A stretch of 64,000 nucleotides of DNA from Zygnema cylindricum (GCA_037447655.1 JBBHKE010000020.1:75001-139000), one strand, 5' to 3'; numbered from the stretch's first letter, positions 11,101 through 22,078 are shown. Made by a program: numbers and translations. The notes: a model not told the origin generated them from the sequence alone.

Positions 11101-11612
11101 TACACCGCGAATCGTAATTAGAGTTATGTACGCTAATTCCGTCACCCCAAATTTTGACTCTATCACTATAAATAGAGTACATTATTCTAAATTATTCTTT
11201 ACATTATTTAAGGTGCTTTTTGAATGAGCGTTAATAACTACAATACAGTGCCGTTTTAAATAGTGTGGCGTACGGTCGGTGTCTGACCGTGCAAAATTGT
11301 ACTTTATTAAGTAAAAAAGTACAAATAATGATTTAATACAGGCCGTTATCATGTAACTGTAACAAACCGCATAGTGCAAACGTCACAATGACGTGAAACT
11401 GTACGTTTTTGTCAGATTCTGTACGTGTACCTAATTTACAGTAGATATATTCAGCGCCCAAATTTACGCCCAAATTAGATTATTGATAAATTAGAGTATT
11501 TTTTTTTTTTGAAAAAGGGTCGATTAGCCAAAATAGAGTTAATAACTCTAATTATTTTTTTTCGTTGTTTTACTCTAATTATTTCTTCACTCTAATTACG
11601 ATTCACGGTGTA
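11101..11612. mobile_element. TACACCG MITE, complete copy (family A)
   Basis: Begins TACACCGCGAATCGTAATTA and ends with the inverted TAATTACGATTCACGGTGTA, giving terminal inverted repeats of at least 24 bp with one mismatch. The 512-bp interior has blocks (AATAGTGTGGCGTACGG, GACCGTGCAAAATTGTAC) that recur at 3213, 24630, 25230 (inverted) and 29160. The ends are consistent with a TA target duplication. It is non-coding. Confidence 0.85.
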
Positions 11613-12815
11613 GTGTTCGCACGATATAGTTAAATAATGAGCCACACCAATCGAACATGACCAAATTTTGAACATAATTTGGTGTTGCTATTTTCAATAA
11701 ATTGTCAATGTTAATAATTCACTAACTCTAATAGCAGTGGACGATGGAGTTTACCAAACCATTCGTTGGTAAAAATTAATGGAAAAAAATGACCTTGTGC
11801 CACCATGCTTTAGGCACAAAAGTACATTGTGTAAATGTTCTTTGAAGCAATTGTACTCATTTTTCTCCGTGCACACTCTAGGATTACTGATTTAACAGTT
11901 GCTGTATGCGTTGGTAAAGTTCCTACCTTCCGATTGGCGCTCTACAAAGGAAAGTCAAAGCATGTGTGCGCATCGTTTATCTTTGCATTCTTCAATGGTT
12001 GATTGTAGATAAATAAACCCTATGAAACTCTAAAACCCCCAAAAAAATCCTAAAAAACCCTAAAAACCATAAAAAACCATAAAAAACGCTAAAACGGTTT
12101 AAAAAAGTTAGCGTAAACCAATCTGTAAATGCTATATTAAGTTCGAGAGCTAAAATCTAGTAAAAACAACAAGACTTTGTTATTGCACCAATACTGTTAT
12201 TAACTCCAATAACAATATTATCTCTAACTCTCACAATATGATTTATTTGTCCCGCGTTTAATTTTATTTGTACAATTCTATTTCCAATATCATAACCTCG
12301 TAAACCAGATGAAAGGAAGTACAAAATTCCAATTGCCTTTTTTCTTTTATTTATTTATTTATTCATTATTTAAACCCCGTAAGACAGATGAAAGGGATTA
12401 CAAAACTCCAATTAATCCTTTTGTGGTCTCCTTTCCTTTTCGTTTCCATGAACTTATATTGTGTACCATAAAGCATTTTCGATAAAGTCTATGATCCCAA
12501 TAAACGTTTTTACTACTTACTAACCTATCACTCCATGTCTCCCGTTTTGAGCAAAAAACCGATAAAGCTTTTTGGTTTTATAAGTCACAAAGATAAGGGA
12601 CATCCAGGATATTTGATTGCCAAAAACTATTTCTTTTATGACACGGAAATCTCGATAGTAATATGTTATTTCCTGCAAAGATTATGCTTCATTTTTTTCT
12701 TTTATTTATTTGTAGTTCTTCATATTTTGTGTTTGTCCTCTTCTGTCCCTTCAAAATTTGAAAAGAAGTACAAAACTAGAAAGAAGACATACGATCTTTC
12801 AGATCTAGGATTTCT
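11613..12815. other. AT-rich intergenic DNA with a MITE remnant
   Basis: Positions about 11640-11745 resemble the GGGCCACTT/TAATTCACTAACTCTAA repeat family (see 20620). Positions 11860-11945 resemble half of the short TACACCG MITEs (TTTTCTCCGTGCACAC, TTCCGATTGGCGCTC). Degenerate CCCTAAA-like words lie at 12010-12100. A 95-codon open frame at 12535-12822 has low-complexity Phe/Leu content and no recognised domain. Confidence 0.4.
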
Positions 12816-12821
12816 TTTTTG

Positions 12822-12823
12822 AT

Positions 12824-12862
<39 letters not shown>

Positions 12863-12876
12863 CAATATATATATAA
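12822..12876. repeat. (TA)n microsatellite
   Basis: Alternating TA run with short interruptions. A-rich, low-complexity DNA follows to about 13240 with no gene visible until the PAT terminal exon at 13322-13822. Confidence 0.9.
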
Positions 12877-13321
12877 AAACGCAGGATATATTAAAATGCA
12901 CGATGGTAAACCATCTGAGTCCGGGGGTACAAAAGGGGTGGCATGGCCGAAACTGAAAAACTACCAGCAGTGGAATAAAATAACAGCACAGCAAAAACAA
13001 AAACAAAAAGAAAACAACAACCAGGAAAATAAAAGCACCCAAACTCAAAATGAAAAGCACGACAAAAAAAAAAAACAAAAAAAAAAACACATTTAAAAAA
13101 AAATAAAGATTTTTTTTTTTTTTTTTTTATCAAAGATATCCCGAGAATAAAAAAGAAAATTTCAAATCACAAAAGAGCAAAAAAAACCGCCGACTCCACC
13201 ACCGACTCCTCGAACGGAAAAAAAAAAAAAAAACAATTATACTTCAAAGAATAGATTAAAAACAAAAAGTAAAACTTCGACTTTTTCCATTCCTAAACCC
13301 TAAAAAAGAACCCTAAAAACA

Positions 13322-13822
13322 TTAACCGATTTTCCGTTTCCCTCTCTTTCTCTCCGTTTTCTCATCGAACCGACGATCCGAAAGAGGAAAAATTACTTCC
13401 GATAAATTTTCTAAAAAACCTCGATTATAAATATTATTTATTCTTATACTCGACGGATTTACCCATTTTGTTTTTCGTCTTTTTCTGAACGGCCAACAAC
13501 ACCATCCTCTACTTTCCAGAGAACTTTCCTTTCCTTTGAAACTTTCCGTTCCGACTTCCGTTTCCATGTCCGTTTCCGCTTCCATTTCCGTTTCACGAGA
13601 AGTTTCCGTTACACCGTTCTGTTTTACTGCTTTCCGTTTTTTTTCTGCGACTCTTGTAGCTCCAGCCTGAGAAGTTTCTCCAGAGGGATCCGAAACCAAA
13701 AGCCTCTGTCTCTCCCTCTCTCTCTCCCTCTCCCTCTCCTTCTCTCTCTCCCTCTCTAGAGCCTCCTCTCCCTCCATGGCCTCATTTGCCGCCCATATTT
13801 GATAATCCAACCATTTGAAGGT
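13322..13822 (-). CDS. PAT gene, terminal exon (cytosolic tail)
   Basis: The acceptor CCCCTCCAG precedes ACC TTC AAA TGG, and the exon reads [20 protein letters not shown] and continues to a stop at 13322-13324 (166 residues). The opening resembles the stretch that follows the TTxE motif in DHHC enzymes. Near residues 20-40 an Arg-Glu dipeptide run comes from a GAGAGG microsatellite. A second acidic Met/Glu/Thr repeat lies near residues 75-95. The block [20 protein letters not shown] matches the PaCCT pattern (N-x-Y-x-x-G, then N, then a hydrophobic patch) known from yeast Swf1 and other DHHC proteins. A very basic terminus follows. The tail is longer than usual because of the repeats. Confidence 0.75.
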   Translation of the reverse strand, partial: TFKWLDYQIWAANEAMEGEEALEREREKERERERERERQRLLVSDPSGETSQAGATRVAEKKRKAVKQNGVTETSRETEMEAETDMETEVGTESFKGKESSLESRGWCCWPFRKRRKTKWVNPSSIRINNIYNRGFLENLSEVIFPLSDRRFDEKTERKRGKRKIG

Positions 13823-16800
13823 CTGGAGGGGAATGAAGTGAGAGAGAGAGATAAGTATGTATAAGATGTACCGGGAGAGAGGGAGAGGGTGAGGGGAAGG
13901 GAGAGGGAGAGGAGGGACGGAAAAAAAGAGGGAGAGGCAGAGGGAGAGGGAGAGAGAAAAAGAGAGGGAGGGAGGAGTGGGAGAGCCAGTGGTGGATCAA
14001 AAGGAAAAGGAAGAAGGAAGAACGCGTCAGCGTCAAATCATCAAAATCAGATCGATAAATCGTCGAATGTCCCTCAATCCGTCACGTCAAATGGATCAAA
14101 GCGGTCAGCGCTTCAATGAGTAGATAAGATCAACTCACGAATATAAGGATCGAGTCGTTCGGAAAATAGACGAGTAACCACTGGAAAAAGACAAAAAATA
14201 GGAATTACAGAATCTTTAAATAAAACTTTAAAAACTTCCCAAAACTTTAAAATCTTATGGAGTCAATTTTTGATGTTTTTACGAGATCCCAGAAAATCAA
14301 AACAACAATTGGCGAAGGAATTTTCGGAAGTTGGTATCTTTCCAATAAAAGCTATATATTATTAGGCTTTTTGAGCCAATAACAATGTTATTCGTTGGTA
14401 AAAATAGATTTTTTATCAAAATTTTAATCTAAAAACTAAATCAGTTGTCATTTCTTTATTGAAAAAAAATATTTTATTTATAATACTCGTTATAATCAGA
14501 TTTTCCAGTGTCTTAGAATATCTAGACACCAAAAAAAAAAAGAGAGTGTAATTTGTGCGAATTCATTTTTAAGACTCAGTTTTCCAAAAGTACGATTATC
14601 CATGATAATTCCTGGACTGAAGAATTAAAAAACCAGAAAAAAAGCCAGTATCGAATCAAAAACAGTTTATGATCCACACTACGATGAACATTTTGGGCCA
14701 GAAAAAAAAAGAAGGGAAAAAAACATCTCTCTTCCTATCCTTCACATACTCGTAGCCCTCAGCCGGGTTTGGGATGAAACCAAAACCAAACGGAACGGAA
14801 CGAACCAGGTTTTTGGCGGTACGGTTTTGTCTTTTTCAAACCCAGTTTAAAACAAAACAAGTTCATTCGGTTTAAAACTGTCTGGTTCGGCTTAAAACGG
14901 TTTGGTTCGGTTAAAAACAGTTTGGTTCGGTTTAAAAGGGTTTAGCTCGGTTTCATCTTCTCAAACTCCGTTTGAACCGTTGCACGAACGTTAAGGTCAA
15001 ACGTACACTTATACGGATAACTTATCTACTATACAAAATATGAAAAAAAAATCAAAAGATATAAAAAAAGGTAAGCTTATAGTACAAATTGTTGATTCCT
15101 ATTTCTATTGGCTCACAAAACCACTGTTTCGGGTCATGAAAATAATTTTTTCCAAAAAAAGAGATGGACTCTCAAAAATAGACTTTGAAAAGATCAACGA
15201 TTGGGATAGTTGCAAGACATTTTTTGGACCTGTTATTCATTACAAGTGTAAATTTTGGAAATAAAGAAAAAAAGGGTATACACTAAAATTGTCCTTGAAA
15301 TTTCTAGGAAACGATTTTAGTGGTCGCAAGAAGGAAATTGATTTGTCCAAAGTTGGGTGTTGATCACAAAAACAGATTTGTAATGCGTAAAAGAGCTCGA
15401 AAACAAAGATTTTAAGGCAACTTTTTCGGTTCTTCCCTTATTTTTGTTTCTTTTTTTCTTTGTTTGTAATGGCCAATCGGCAAAATGCAAATGGCAAAAA
15501 GTTATGCAATAAACTCACCAACTGGGACATCGGACAAAAAAGGGCGTCTTATGGCCCAAAAATCGCATTCTATGGCTCAAAATGAGAGTTTAATGGCTCA
15601 AAAAAGACGTTAAATGGCCCAAGATGAGTGTTTTATGGCCCAACATAAGCGATTATATGCCCAAAATGAGCGTATAAGGCCCAAAATGAGAGTTTAAAAA
15701 CCAGCGTTTAGAGGCTAAAAATGAGCGTTTACAAGGCCAAAGTGAGCGTTTAAAAGATTTAAATGAGCATTTACAGGCTCACAATGAGCGTTTAAAGGCC
15801 CACAATGAGCGATTGAAGGCCCACAATGAACATATAATAGGCCGAAAATGAGCGTGAAATGGCAATGCTAAGCCCTTGGATGAATATTTCGGGTTTACGA
15901 ACAGTTTAGAGAGTTAGCGGTTTTGTTCGTAGAAACCCAACGGTTAAGTTTGGTCAAAACCAAACCAAATCAAATGGGACCGAGTTTGACTGAGGGAGAG
16001 AGAGAGAGAGAGAGGGAGAGTACGATTAAGAACTACCTTAATAGCACCGGTTCAAAATAGAACGCTTTTCCTTAATACCATGCAATATATATATATATAT
16101 ATATATATAGATTTTTTTTTTCTTTAGTTACTTTTTGAAAATTGATGCATATATTATCACCTGTAAAACCTGTGGAGCCAATTTGTAGAGTTTCCAATTC
16201 ACCGAATAATCACTGCCTGAACAGCAAAAAAATTAAAATAATAATGAATAGAAAAAAAAAACGAATTACACAAATAGAGAATGTTTTGAAGGGTAATGGT
16301 ATAGTACCAATATAAAACAAAAACATAGAGAAAAAAAGAAGTACATTCACACAAAAAAGTCAAAAAAATGTCAAAAAAGTTGTGACAAGAGGGAGGGGGA
16401 NNNNNNNNNNNNNNNNNNNNNNNNNNNNNNNNNNNNNNNNNNNNNNNNNNNNNNNNNNNNNNNNNNNNNNNNNNNNNNNNNNNNNNNNNNNNNNNNNNNN
16501 NNNNNNNNNNNNNNNNNNNNNNNNNNNNNNNNNNNNNNNNNNNNNNNNNNNNNNNNNNNNNNNNNNNNNNNNNNNNNNNNNNNNNNNNNNNNNNNNNNNN
16601 NNNNNNNNNNNNNNNNNNNNNNNNNNNNNNNNNNNNNNNNNNNNNNNNNNNNNNNNNNNNNNNNNNNNNNNNNNNNNNNNNNNNNNNNNNNNNNNNNNNN
16701 NNNNNNNNNNNNNNNNNNNNNNNNNNNNNNNNNNNNNNNNNNNNNNNNNNNNNNNNNNNNNNNNNNNNNNNNNNNNNNNNNNNNNNNNNNNNNNNNNNNN

Positions 16801-19800
16801 NNNNNNNNNNNNNNNNNNNNNNNNNNNNNNNNNNNNNNNNNNNNNNNNNNNNNNNNNNNNNNNNNNNNNNNNNNNNNNNNNNNNNNNNNNNNNNNNNNNN
16901 NNNNNNNNNNNNNNNNNNNNNNNNNNNNNNNNNNNNNNNNNNNNNNNNNNNNNNNNNNNNNNNNNNNNNNNNNNNNNNNNNNNNNNNNNNNNNNNNNNNN
17001 NNNNNNNNNNNNNNNNNNNNNNNNNNNNNNNNNNNNNNNNNNNNNNNNNNNNNNNNNNNNNNNNATTCCCACATAACATAAAAAATGCATGTTATCCGTA
17101 TAACATACCCACATGAAAGTGGATGAAAACTTGATACGAAAGTTAGTATCGACAAGTTTAGCGCGCAAAAAAAGGAAAAAAGGCTAACTTTACATATTAA
17201 GCACTGAAAACTTTTTTAGCATTTTTTTGTACATGACATTTGACTTTGACTGTTAAATGCCTTTGGACATTTGTTTAAGGACATTGACATGTAAAAAAAA
17301 TGTCTATACATGCATTATGTTGCCCTTTATACGCGGCATGAATAATCATGAAATACAAGTTACTGTCTATTTTCGAAAATGTCCGTGCTTTTCGATTATA
17401 TAACGTACAACTTCCGTGGTATTACTGTACAGTTCATTGAACATAAAGTACTAATAAGTACGGCGCATATTTCCCGTTGTATTACGTACATATCTGTAAA
17501 AAAAATGTACAGTTACAGGAATTTGTTTACAGGTTTCCGTAAATTGTCAGTTTCAGTTTACAGTACATGTTTTTTTACGATTTTTTCAAAAGTCACGAAT
17601 TATACATTTCAATCGGAAAAAAGGAAAAAAACGCGCGATTTGAACAGCTATGATTGAAAGCATAGTTCAAAAGTAGGTGAAAGTACACCCATACAATATG
17701 CCTATTGTACGTAAAAAATACAATACACCCTTAAGACCAATATTGTATTGGTCGTAAAATGAAATAAAATAGTAACAGGGTTAAGTTGCACATCATTCGA
17801 TAGAGAATTAAATGTCATGTCTAAATTTTGAAAAACATTCGGACAAAAAATTATTTTTCTGTGAGTTTTGAGGTATTTTTAATTTAAACCGTCAGTTTTG
17901 GACGATCGGACGGTCGCTGATCAAAGTAGGGACTTAAGAAGATCACATGAAAATCCCATAACACAACTTACGATAAAGGCGTCGACAAAAGGCCTACAAT
18001 TGAAACGCCTACTTTTGAACTATGATTGAAAGTTTGACGTTTGTACGTTTAGAGTTTATAATACACAACCGTCCAGTAATCTGGTTGAATAATTTTGTCG
18101 GGAGCAATTATTTAGTTCTCAATCATGTTTTGTACTCTGATGGTTTATCCGCCGCGTCGTTTACAATAAAATCTTCATACATTTAATTATTATAATCGTA
18201 TGATGCTACCGTACCGTACATCCCGTCTGCACTTGGCCCGGTTTGGGCCGAACCAAGAACAAGTTGTACTAAACCGGTTCTTTGGCAATCTCGGGTTCTA
18301 GATTTAACCGTTTAAACCGAGATGGGTCTGAACGATTTGAAAAACCGCTTGTGGCTTAGTTTCATCACTTCGAACTTGGTTTGAAACAGATGTTTAGACG
18401 TATAGATGTTACGAAGGGTAGATGTTAGTTAGACATAGTTAAATTGTAGTTAGACCATTTGCTTTGTATCGACACCACAGTAATTTTAGGGTGAGATTGG
18501 TGCAAATCGGGTGTACTTTCTTTATTGGCCTTTAGGAATAGTTTTGTTATTTAAAGCCTATCATATGATGTACTCACCCTACATATGAAAATAAAGTATC
18601 ATATTTTTTTGAGATAACACAATTGTGAATGATCCTCACAACCATCATTTTTTTATGTTAGAGTGAGGCTCAATGTATTTGTTTGTAAAAGCGTGGAGGC
18701 AAAGAGCATCGTGTTTTTGCAATTCAAATTTCCATAAGACAAAAACGAGGCATTTGAAAAGAGGTAATTCAAAACTCCATAGGGGTTTCATGCCAACATC
18801 GCGAAGATGTGTGTAACAAAGCCGAACCAAAGAGGTCCATCTTTAATCAATCAACAAAACTTAGCGGATTTTGGAATAGATCGCAAAGTTAAAGAAAGAT
18901 GGAAAGAGGGAGAGAGGGAGAAAAAAAGAGAGCGATGAAAAGAGAGATGGCGCAATTGTGAGGTGGCAAAAATGTAAGAGAAGGTCGAGAGGGCGAAAGG
19001 ACAAAAAGGGAAAAATGGGTAGAGCGACAGAGGGATAGAGAGCAAAAGGCGAAGAGAGAGGAGGGGAATGATAGGGAAAGGGACAAAAGGGGAGGGGTAA
19101 GAGGAAGCGATCGAGAAGAGAGAAGGAGAGGGAGATAAAGAGGATGAGATAGGGAGAGAGAGATATGGAAGAAGAGAGATGGTATGGAAATATAGAGTAA
19201 GTGACAAAGAGGAGTAAGGGTGAAAGGGAGAGGGAAACATGGAGAGTGGTGGGCGGGGAGGGGAAAGGGGAAGCCAAAGAGGAAGGAAGAGAAAGAAGGA
19301 GAGGGAGAGGGAGAGGGAGAGGCCGTACCATCCACCCACAATGGTGGTCAAATCTTGCCACACATCTGTCACACACGCTGCAGTGCTTCGATCTTGCCGG
19401 TCTGCGGCCCTCCCTCCACACTAAATATGGTTCACAATAATCCTACCGCTCAAAGAATATACCTCAACAGCTATAAAACGACTTTTAAAAAAGGACTACG
19501 ACTCTCGATTTTTCACTCCCGCAAACAAAGTATATAGAACAAAAAGAAGATAGAAAAACGACGCCCGATTTTTGGGCAAAATGGGTCCTTCATCAAATAG
19601 AAATATAAAATCTGACAGTTAACACACACCGAAAACTACAAGGACTAAGAAAAAGATCCTTCAAATCAACCACATTCAAAAGTACACAGCCCATTTGCTA
19701 GAAGTATTTGATGTTTTTCAGGTACTCAAAAAGTAATTTTTTTTCCATCACAGAATTCTGCGATTTTCAATCGAGGCATTACAATCGAAAGTTGAGACCG

Positions 19801-22078
19801 AAACTTTTCAATTGCCTCCCATAATAAAGAAGACCTAACAGTTTAAAGAACTTAAAAACATTTAACCGCCTTAAAAATGTCAAACACAAACAGTGATGGG
19901 CAAGAGTATATTGTTGTGTTGAAGAGCACGGACATTTTCTTTTTTTATTTCATTTGTGAAAAGAGGAAGATCAATCATTTTTCCTGTTTGGTACAGAGAA
20001 TAAAAAAGGAAAACTATTTAGGTTCATATAAGGCACGATAGAAAACAGTTTATTAGCACGTAAAACACAAAAAGAAAACAATTTATATGCACATAAAATA
20101 AATAGAAAAAGCTCTTTATGTGCTTCTTCTTTTATAAAACTATAATTCATAATACACGATAGGAAAACAACTTATGTGCGCATAACAAAATGTGACATAA
20201 GAACACATATGTTTCTCACATGAAAAACTGCCATAAATTTTATGTACAGGTTGTTTATACTTTGAAATCAAAGGCTACCCTTAATAAAAAAAATCAAAGT
20301 GAAAATTCACAAACAGGTTTACGAGCCCTCCTACACTTGGCCCTCTTACATTTTTCCTCGTCTAGGAAAACAAAAATTGACACTAGTTTCTCTTTAGTGT
20401 GGAGACCTGCATACACACTTACAAAAGTATAATATTTATTTCAATGGAGGCAACTAACTATTTTTCAGGAGTTCAACTTGCATACCCACACTTTATTTGT
20501 TCGAGTTGGTAAAAGAAGGTTTAACAACACCGTTTTTAATTAAATAGCATTTATAGCATTAAATAGCATGAGAAATTGTTTTCCATATGACAAATGTACA
20601 TTTATTACAGTGTCCATTATCACTAGGGTTAATCACTCTCGTTAGGGTGAATGTTTTTTCCCCCCAAATCATAAAAAAGTGTTGATAACACCATTAAATT
20701 AAGTGGCCCATAACGAGCCACAAGACAACACATAACTAGTGAAGTTAACACAAATAAAGTGCCGACGCTAATAATTCACTAACTCTAACAGCAATGAATA
20801 GTGTAGTACAGTTAAGATTAAAATCGTGGACCACAAAAACTTCGACCGTACACTAACGAATATGAACGGAAAAGCATAAAAAACCCTCAATAGTATGGTG
20901 AAACCTAGAGCTAACCCTAAAACTAGTGCTGTCTAAAATTCGAAGTAGGACAAGTAAAACGCATAACAGTGCGGTTAAAGCATCTAATCCACACTAATAA
21001 TCCCCTGAATCCACACTAATTCAGATTCACACCAAAAGGTAAGGAACACTGCCATTACTTAAAAAAAACCACACTAATAATTTTGTGAACTTACTTGTGA
21101 ATGGAAGAGAGATATTTTCCCGGGATCAAATCAAAACAAGTCATTTCAAACATGAAATAAGATCCACCCAAAATCGCCAAATAGAAAAGCTGCAAAGAAA
21201 GACCAGCGAAAAAAAGTTTCCTTTCAATCCTTTCAGAAAAAAAATGTTGTTGGAAATGTTTAGAAACAAGCTCTCCCTTTACCTTTCTTTAGAAAGACAC
21301 CTAGAGAGGGAAGGTGGGCAGCCAAGGAAGAGAGGGAGGGAGGGAGGGAGGGAGGGAGGGAGAGAGGGAGAAATTCATTTTATGCATTGGAAAAACCATC
21401 ATAATGTAAAATCGCAGTTCCAAGGATATTAAACATTTCACAGAAATTCAACATCAATAACGACAGTAAATCCACACTAAATACAGTGGATCTGCATGAA
21501 CTACGGTGAATCCTGACCACTCGTTGCGGATTCACTCCGGAATATAGTCAATCTATGACTTAATAAATTAACAAAGTTAAAAAACAAAGCGAGTTTGCCT
21601 TAAAGGAAAAGTCAATCCAGGAAATTCACAAATTCACAAAATACAGCGACAAGTACAATGCTTCTTCAAACCTGAAGTTTGCAAAAGCATAACAAATTTA
21701 TGAAATTTCAAAGAATTTCCGATGAATACAGTCAATCTAGGAGTGAATAAATTCACAACTTCACGAAATGCAGTGAATCCACTCTAAAAAAAAATACACA
21801 ACACATGTGTGTATATATATAGATGTGAGTAGATACATATATTCACATATATATACATTAAGAGAGATATATCATATATATACATAGGGCGGGAGAGAGA
21901 GAGGGGCGAGAGAGAGAGGGAGAGAGAGAGAGGGAGAGAGAGCAGGAGAGAGGGAGAGAGACAGAGAGAGGGAGAGAGAAAAACCTGCATGAAAGGGTTG
22001 GGGCGGTAGCAGCAGTACTCCAAGAGAGAGCGGTAGGCACGGGATCCTCGAGATCCAAATAAACGACCCAGAAACCAT
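13322..22078 (-). CDS. DHHC S-acyltransferase (PAT17/ZDHHC4-like), partial model
   Basis: Five exons on the - strand are supported: 22078-21985, 19401-19329, 16216-16161, 14180-14139 and 13822-13322. Together they cover an N-terminal segment, the cysteine-rich DHHC core, two segments around the third membrane helix and the C-terminal tail with a PaCCT-like motif. The enzyme would attach palmitate to cysteines of target proteins at an endomembrane. Order and content resemble the plant PAT17 group as I recall it. Missing from the model are the first exon with the start codon, the C-x2-C exon before the core, the NNCIGE exon after it (probably in the gap at 16401-17064), and the exon before the tail that should end in TTNE. 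Introns are long, rich in sense-strand pyrimidine tracts, and hold MITEs and minisatellites. Codons at the mapped exons are undamaged, so the gene is probably active. Confidence 0.75.
13838..13988. repeat. Purine tract upstream of PAT terminal exon
   Basis: GAGAGGGAG repeats on the + strand, which are pyrimidines on the PAT sense strand, leading into the acceptor at 13823-13825. Positions 13989-14138, between this tract and the next exon, may hide the missing fourth-helix exon: [17 protein letters not shown] is open here, but no donor supports it. Confidence 0.85.
14139..14180 (-). CDS. PAT gene, 42-nt exon (third-helix region)
   Basis: Acceptor CTTTTTCCAG precedes TGG TTA CTC and donor GTGAGT follows. 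The 14 codons read [14 protein letters not shown] with phase 0 at both ends. They continue the preceding exon's LAPQVLQ, matching the family pattern LAPHVVQWLLGSYNTQILL that I recall from plant PATs. Its size is too small for most gene finders. Confidence 0.65.
14755..15000. repeat. GGTTTAAAACGG minisatellite in a repeat element
   Basis: About six tandem variants of GGTTCGGTTTAAAACAGTTT at 14850-14950, preceded by an ACCAAACGGAACGGAACG-type block. Related words (TTTGGGCCGAACCAAGAAC, TTTAAACCG) occur at 18235-18380, and CCAAACCAAATC at 15960, suggesting a dispersed element. It is intronic in the PAT gene. Confidence 0.55.
15535..15862. repeat. About 24-bp minisatellite, GGCCCAAAATGAGCG unit
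   Basis: Around 13 imperfect copies of GGCCCAAAATGAGCGTTTA in tandem, with spacing of 23-26 bp. It lies in the PAT intron between exons 16216-16161 and 14180-14139. Positions 15001-15534 of the same intron hold an AT-rich sequence with a 74-codon open frame of no recognised family. Confidence 0.85.
15993..16110. repeat. GA tract and (TA)n microsatellite in PAT intron
   Basis: GAGAGAGAGAG at about 15993-16018 on the + strand, then ATATATAT at about 16085-16109. Both are intronic and precede (in + coordinates) the 56-nt PAT exon. Confidence 0.85.
16161..16216 (-). CDS. PAT gene, 56-nt exon (LAPQVLQ segment)
   Basis: Acceptor TTTTTGCTGTTCAG and a donor CAG|GTGATA. It reads [18 protein letters not shown] after a split first codon and ends in phase 0, as the next exon requires. 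In plant PAT17-like proteins this part precedes the third membrane helix (LAPHVVQW pattern). The upstream junction is in phase 1. The exon that should precede it was not found between here and 19329 and probably lies in the adjacent N gap. Confidence 0.6.
16401..17064. other. Assembly gap, 664 N
   Basis: Unknown bases. The sequence to the left is purine-rich (GAGGGAGGGGGA), so the gap may span a purine/pyrimidine repeat. It lies where at least one core exon of the PAT gene (NNCIGE and the second half of the cysteine-rich domain) should be. Confidence 1.
17661..18024. mobile_element. hAT-type MITE (CATAGTTC family), copy 2
   Basis: Starts CATAGTTCAAAAGTAGG and ends CCTACTTTTGAACTATG, flanked by a perfect 8-bp target duplication ATTGAAAG (17653-17660 and 18025-18032). 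It is homologous to the element at 1779-2421 in the opposite orientation. It lies inside a PAT intron. Positions 18025-18890 also hold the GGGCCGAACC-type repeat (18235-18380) and no credible exon. Confidence 0.9.
18891..19322. repeat. Purine tract after the DHHC exon
   Basis: About 430 bp of GAGAGGGAG-type sequence on the + strand, i.e. pyrimidines on the PAT sense strand. It begins within ten bases of the donor of the DHHC exon. The large Ser/Pro/Leu open frames on the - strand are intronic repeat translations. Confidence 0.9.
19329..19401 (-). CDS. PAT gene, DHHC core exon
   Basis: The exon reads [10 protein letters not shown], then [15 protein letters not shown]. It holds the zinc-binding cysteine/histidine spacing of the DHHC-CRD and the catalytic Asp-His-His-Cys. 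Acceptor CCGCAG ends at 19402, and the donor ATG|GTACGG lies at 19328. The CGWM ending and ARSKHC beginning fit the plant PAT17/PAT18-type group better than the DHHCPW forms. The second half of the domain (NNCIGE) must be on a separate exon. This is the strongest evidence for the gene. Confidence 0.85.
19441..20619. other. PAT intron sequence, no feature recognised
   Basis: AT-rich, without a clear repeat or exon. A segment at about 20315-20365 on the - strand reads [15 protein letters not shown], but the cysteine spacing and phase do not fit the expected C-x2-C exon. Confidence 0.4.
20620..20815. repeat. Dispersed repeat (GGGCCACTT family), copy
   Basis: In reverse orientation this segment matches 45575-45745: AGAGTTAGTGAATTATTAGCG, then GTGGCT, GGGCCACTT, TTATGATTT and TTAACCCTAGTG. 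Weaker relatives are at 11640-11745, 45990-46155 and 52115-52440. It is probably a MITE. Its exact ends are unclear. Confidence 0.55.
21299..21372. repeat. GGGAGGGA purine tract
   Basis: Purine repeat on the + strand within the PAT gene (sense-strand pyrimidines). The surrounding interval 20820-21780 contains short repeated phrases such as CACTAATAATT and GTGAATCCAC but no recognisable exon. Confidence 0.85.
21889..21982. repeat. GAGAGAGG tract after PAT exon A
   Basis: GA-rich tract on the + strand starting directly at the donor of the exon 22078-21985. On the sense strand it is a TCTCTCCC run. A TA-rich stretch (21810-21885) follows. Confidence 0.9.
21985..22078 (-). CDS. PAT gene, N-terminal-side exon
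   Basis: Acceptor in a C-run (CCCCCCCAG) and donor CAG|GTTTTT. After one base completing a split codon it reads 31 codons including [21 protein letters not shown]. The EYCC-x-RPNP-x-x-Q pattern is typical of the region before the first membrane helices in plant PAT17-like proteins. It is wedged between pyrimidine tracts on both sides. The upstream exon with the start codon was not identified. Confidence 0.65.

Noticed and set aside
16199-17168. Open frames across the N gap
   Set aside because: They exist only because N codons carry no stops.
18645-18830. Minus-strand frame after the DHHC exon as the NNCIGE exon
   Set aside because: Contains TNKYIEPHS, only a loose likeness; the required cysteine and the following family pattern are absent.
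20315-20365. [15 protein letters not shown] as the C-x2-C exon of the PAT gene
   Set aside because: The cysteine spacing is x3 instead of x2, and none of the possible donors gives the phase needed by the DHHC exon.
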